DNA of 5,894 nucleotides, taken from an uncultured Prevotella sp. Its GTDB lineage: Bacteria > Bacteroidota > Bacteroidia > Bacteroidales > Bacteroidaceae. A program made the translations under genes and the position numbers. The notes beneath the pieces are model-generated. The model saw only the letters and a program-made list of their open reading frames with translations. It had not been told where the DNA came from and did no database searches. The first letter of the stretch is position 1, and each line of letters opens with the position of its first letter. Below, one piece after another: positions 5,398 to 5,894 of the stretch. The DNA lies in the NCBI GenBank assembly GCA_934230965.1, contig CAKQFW010000129.1:1-5894 (forward strand), read 5' to 3'.

Positions 5398-5894
5398 GAT
5401 ATATGCCTTTGAAAATATTTTTCTCTATCAAACGCCACCCTTTAACGATAAAAGGAAAATATAGTATACGCAATAATAATTTACTTCCAGTATTGGTCTT
5501 CCATGTCAATGGTACATAACTCTTGTTGAGTAGCCACAAGTAGTTACGGTACTGATAAAAATAACGGAAAGGAGCCGATATTATTACATTGTAACCTTTA
5601 GGAAAATGTAGTTCACGATTACCTACTTTATGCTGAAGGGTTATTCTTTCTGTAATACCACACACATATCCTTGCGCTTCTGCACGCCAACAAAGTTCAA
5701 AGTCAACATAGTCGATAAATAATGCCGTAGCCATTAACCCTACCTGTTTCAACTTGGCTACAGACACACAACTACCCGAGCTTATAATTTCTCGCTTTTG
5801 TATAAATCCATTGTTGGCTTTGTTCTCTGTATGTATTACAGAGCGGTATTCTTCACCACTGCTTTTGTTGATTACTCGCGGACCTAAACAGAAC
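5372..5894 (-). CDS. Family 2 glycosyltransferase, partial (5' end beyond the window)
   Basis: The frame is open from the stop at 5372-5374 to the right edge, giving 173 visible residues. A GTG at 5765-5767 could be taken as a start but is not one: the 42 residues before it belong to the family, with CLGPR at visible residues 2-6 and IISSGS at 36-41. Then comes GLMATALFIDYVDFELCWRA (52-71) with Asp64, Glu66 and Arg70, and an aromatic C-terminal part with FRYFYQYRNYLWLL. Aligning it with the gene at 4519-5397 (CIGP, IISS, FID, RNxxWL and the KGxxxGL end all match) suggests about 118 N-terminal residues, including the nucleotide-sugar site, lie outside the window. It is a paralogue of that gene, transcribed just before it and overlapping it by 26 bases. 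It probably adds another sugar to the same glycan. AT-rich (about 33% G+C in one sampled line). Confidence 0.88.
   Translation of the reverse strand, partial: FCLGPRVINKSSGEEYRSVIHTENKANNGFIQKREIISSGSCVSVAKLKQVGLMATALFIDYVDFELCWRAEAQGYVCGITERITLQHKVGNRELHFPKGYNVIISAPFRYFYQYRNYLWLLNKSYVPLTWKTNTGSKLLLRILYFPFIVKGWRLIEKNIFKGIYHGLFKRKL

Noticed and set aside
5765..5767. GTG as the start of the right-hand glycosyltransferase
   Set aside because: The frame is open to the window edge and the upstream residues (CLGPR, IISSGS) align with the paralogue, so the gene is cut by the window, not short.

Overview
The window looks like chromosomal DNA from a Bacteroidales bacterium, probably Prevotella or a close relative. 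The reasons are a Bacteroidetes-type promoter (TTG, 20 bases, TAnnTTTG) before the first gene, sparse Shine-Dalgarno sites, and the protein families present. The assignment is an inference; no rRNA or other marker gene is present.

Layout. Bases 1-436 are non-coding and rich in repeats: a small hairpin, a tandem array of 22-bp units closed by a perfect 15-bp inverted repeat, a duplicated 28-bp element with an inverted repeat overlapping its first copy, and a promoter that ends at the start codon of the next gene. Bases 437-1738 (+) encode a full-length NCS2/AzgA-type purine permease, with a strong terminator hairpin about 65 bases after its stop. A sigma-54-like promoter candidate follows, then an Hsp20 small heat-shock protein (2020-2454, +) and a very strong terminator at 2556-2626.

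From 2736 to the right edge all genes are on the minus strand, so they converge on hsp20. In order of transcription they are: a family 2 glycosyltransferase whose 5' end is cut by the window edge (5372-5894), a paralogous family 2 glycosyltransferase that overlaps it by 26 bases (4519-5397), a WecA/TagO-type polyprenyl-phosphate sugar-1-phosphate transferase (3315-4424), and a small two-helix membrane protein with a bacterial PH-like domain (2736-3260).

How they fit together: the minus-strand genes look like the downstream end of a surface-polysaccharide (capsule, O-antigen or exopolysaccharide) locus. The WecA-like enzyme would start the lipid-linked oligosaccharide and the two glycosyltransferases would extend it. 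G+C in sampled 60-base lines drops from about 57% in the WecA-like gene to about 33-35% in the glycosyltransferases. This is typical of exchangeable glycan cassettes next to a conserved initiating gene. The permease and hsp20 appear to be separate transcription units.

No convincing undescribed multi-gene system is visible. The least explained elements are the bounded 22-bp array at 58-154, the possibly leaderless permease mRNA, and the sigma-54-like site before hsp20.
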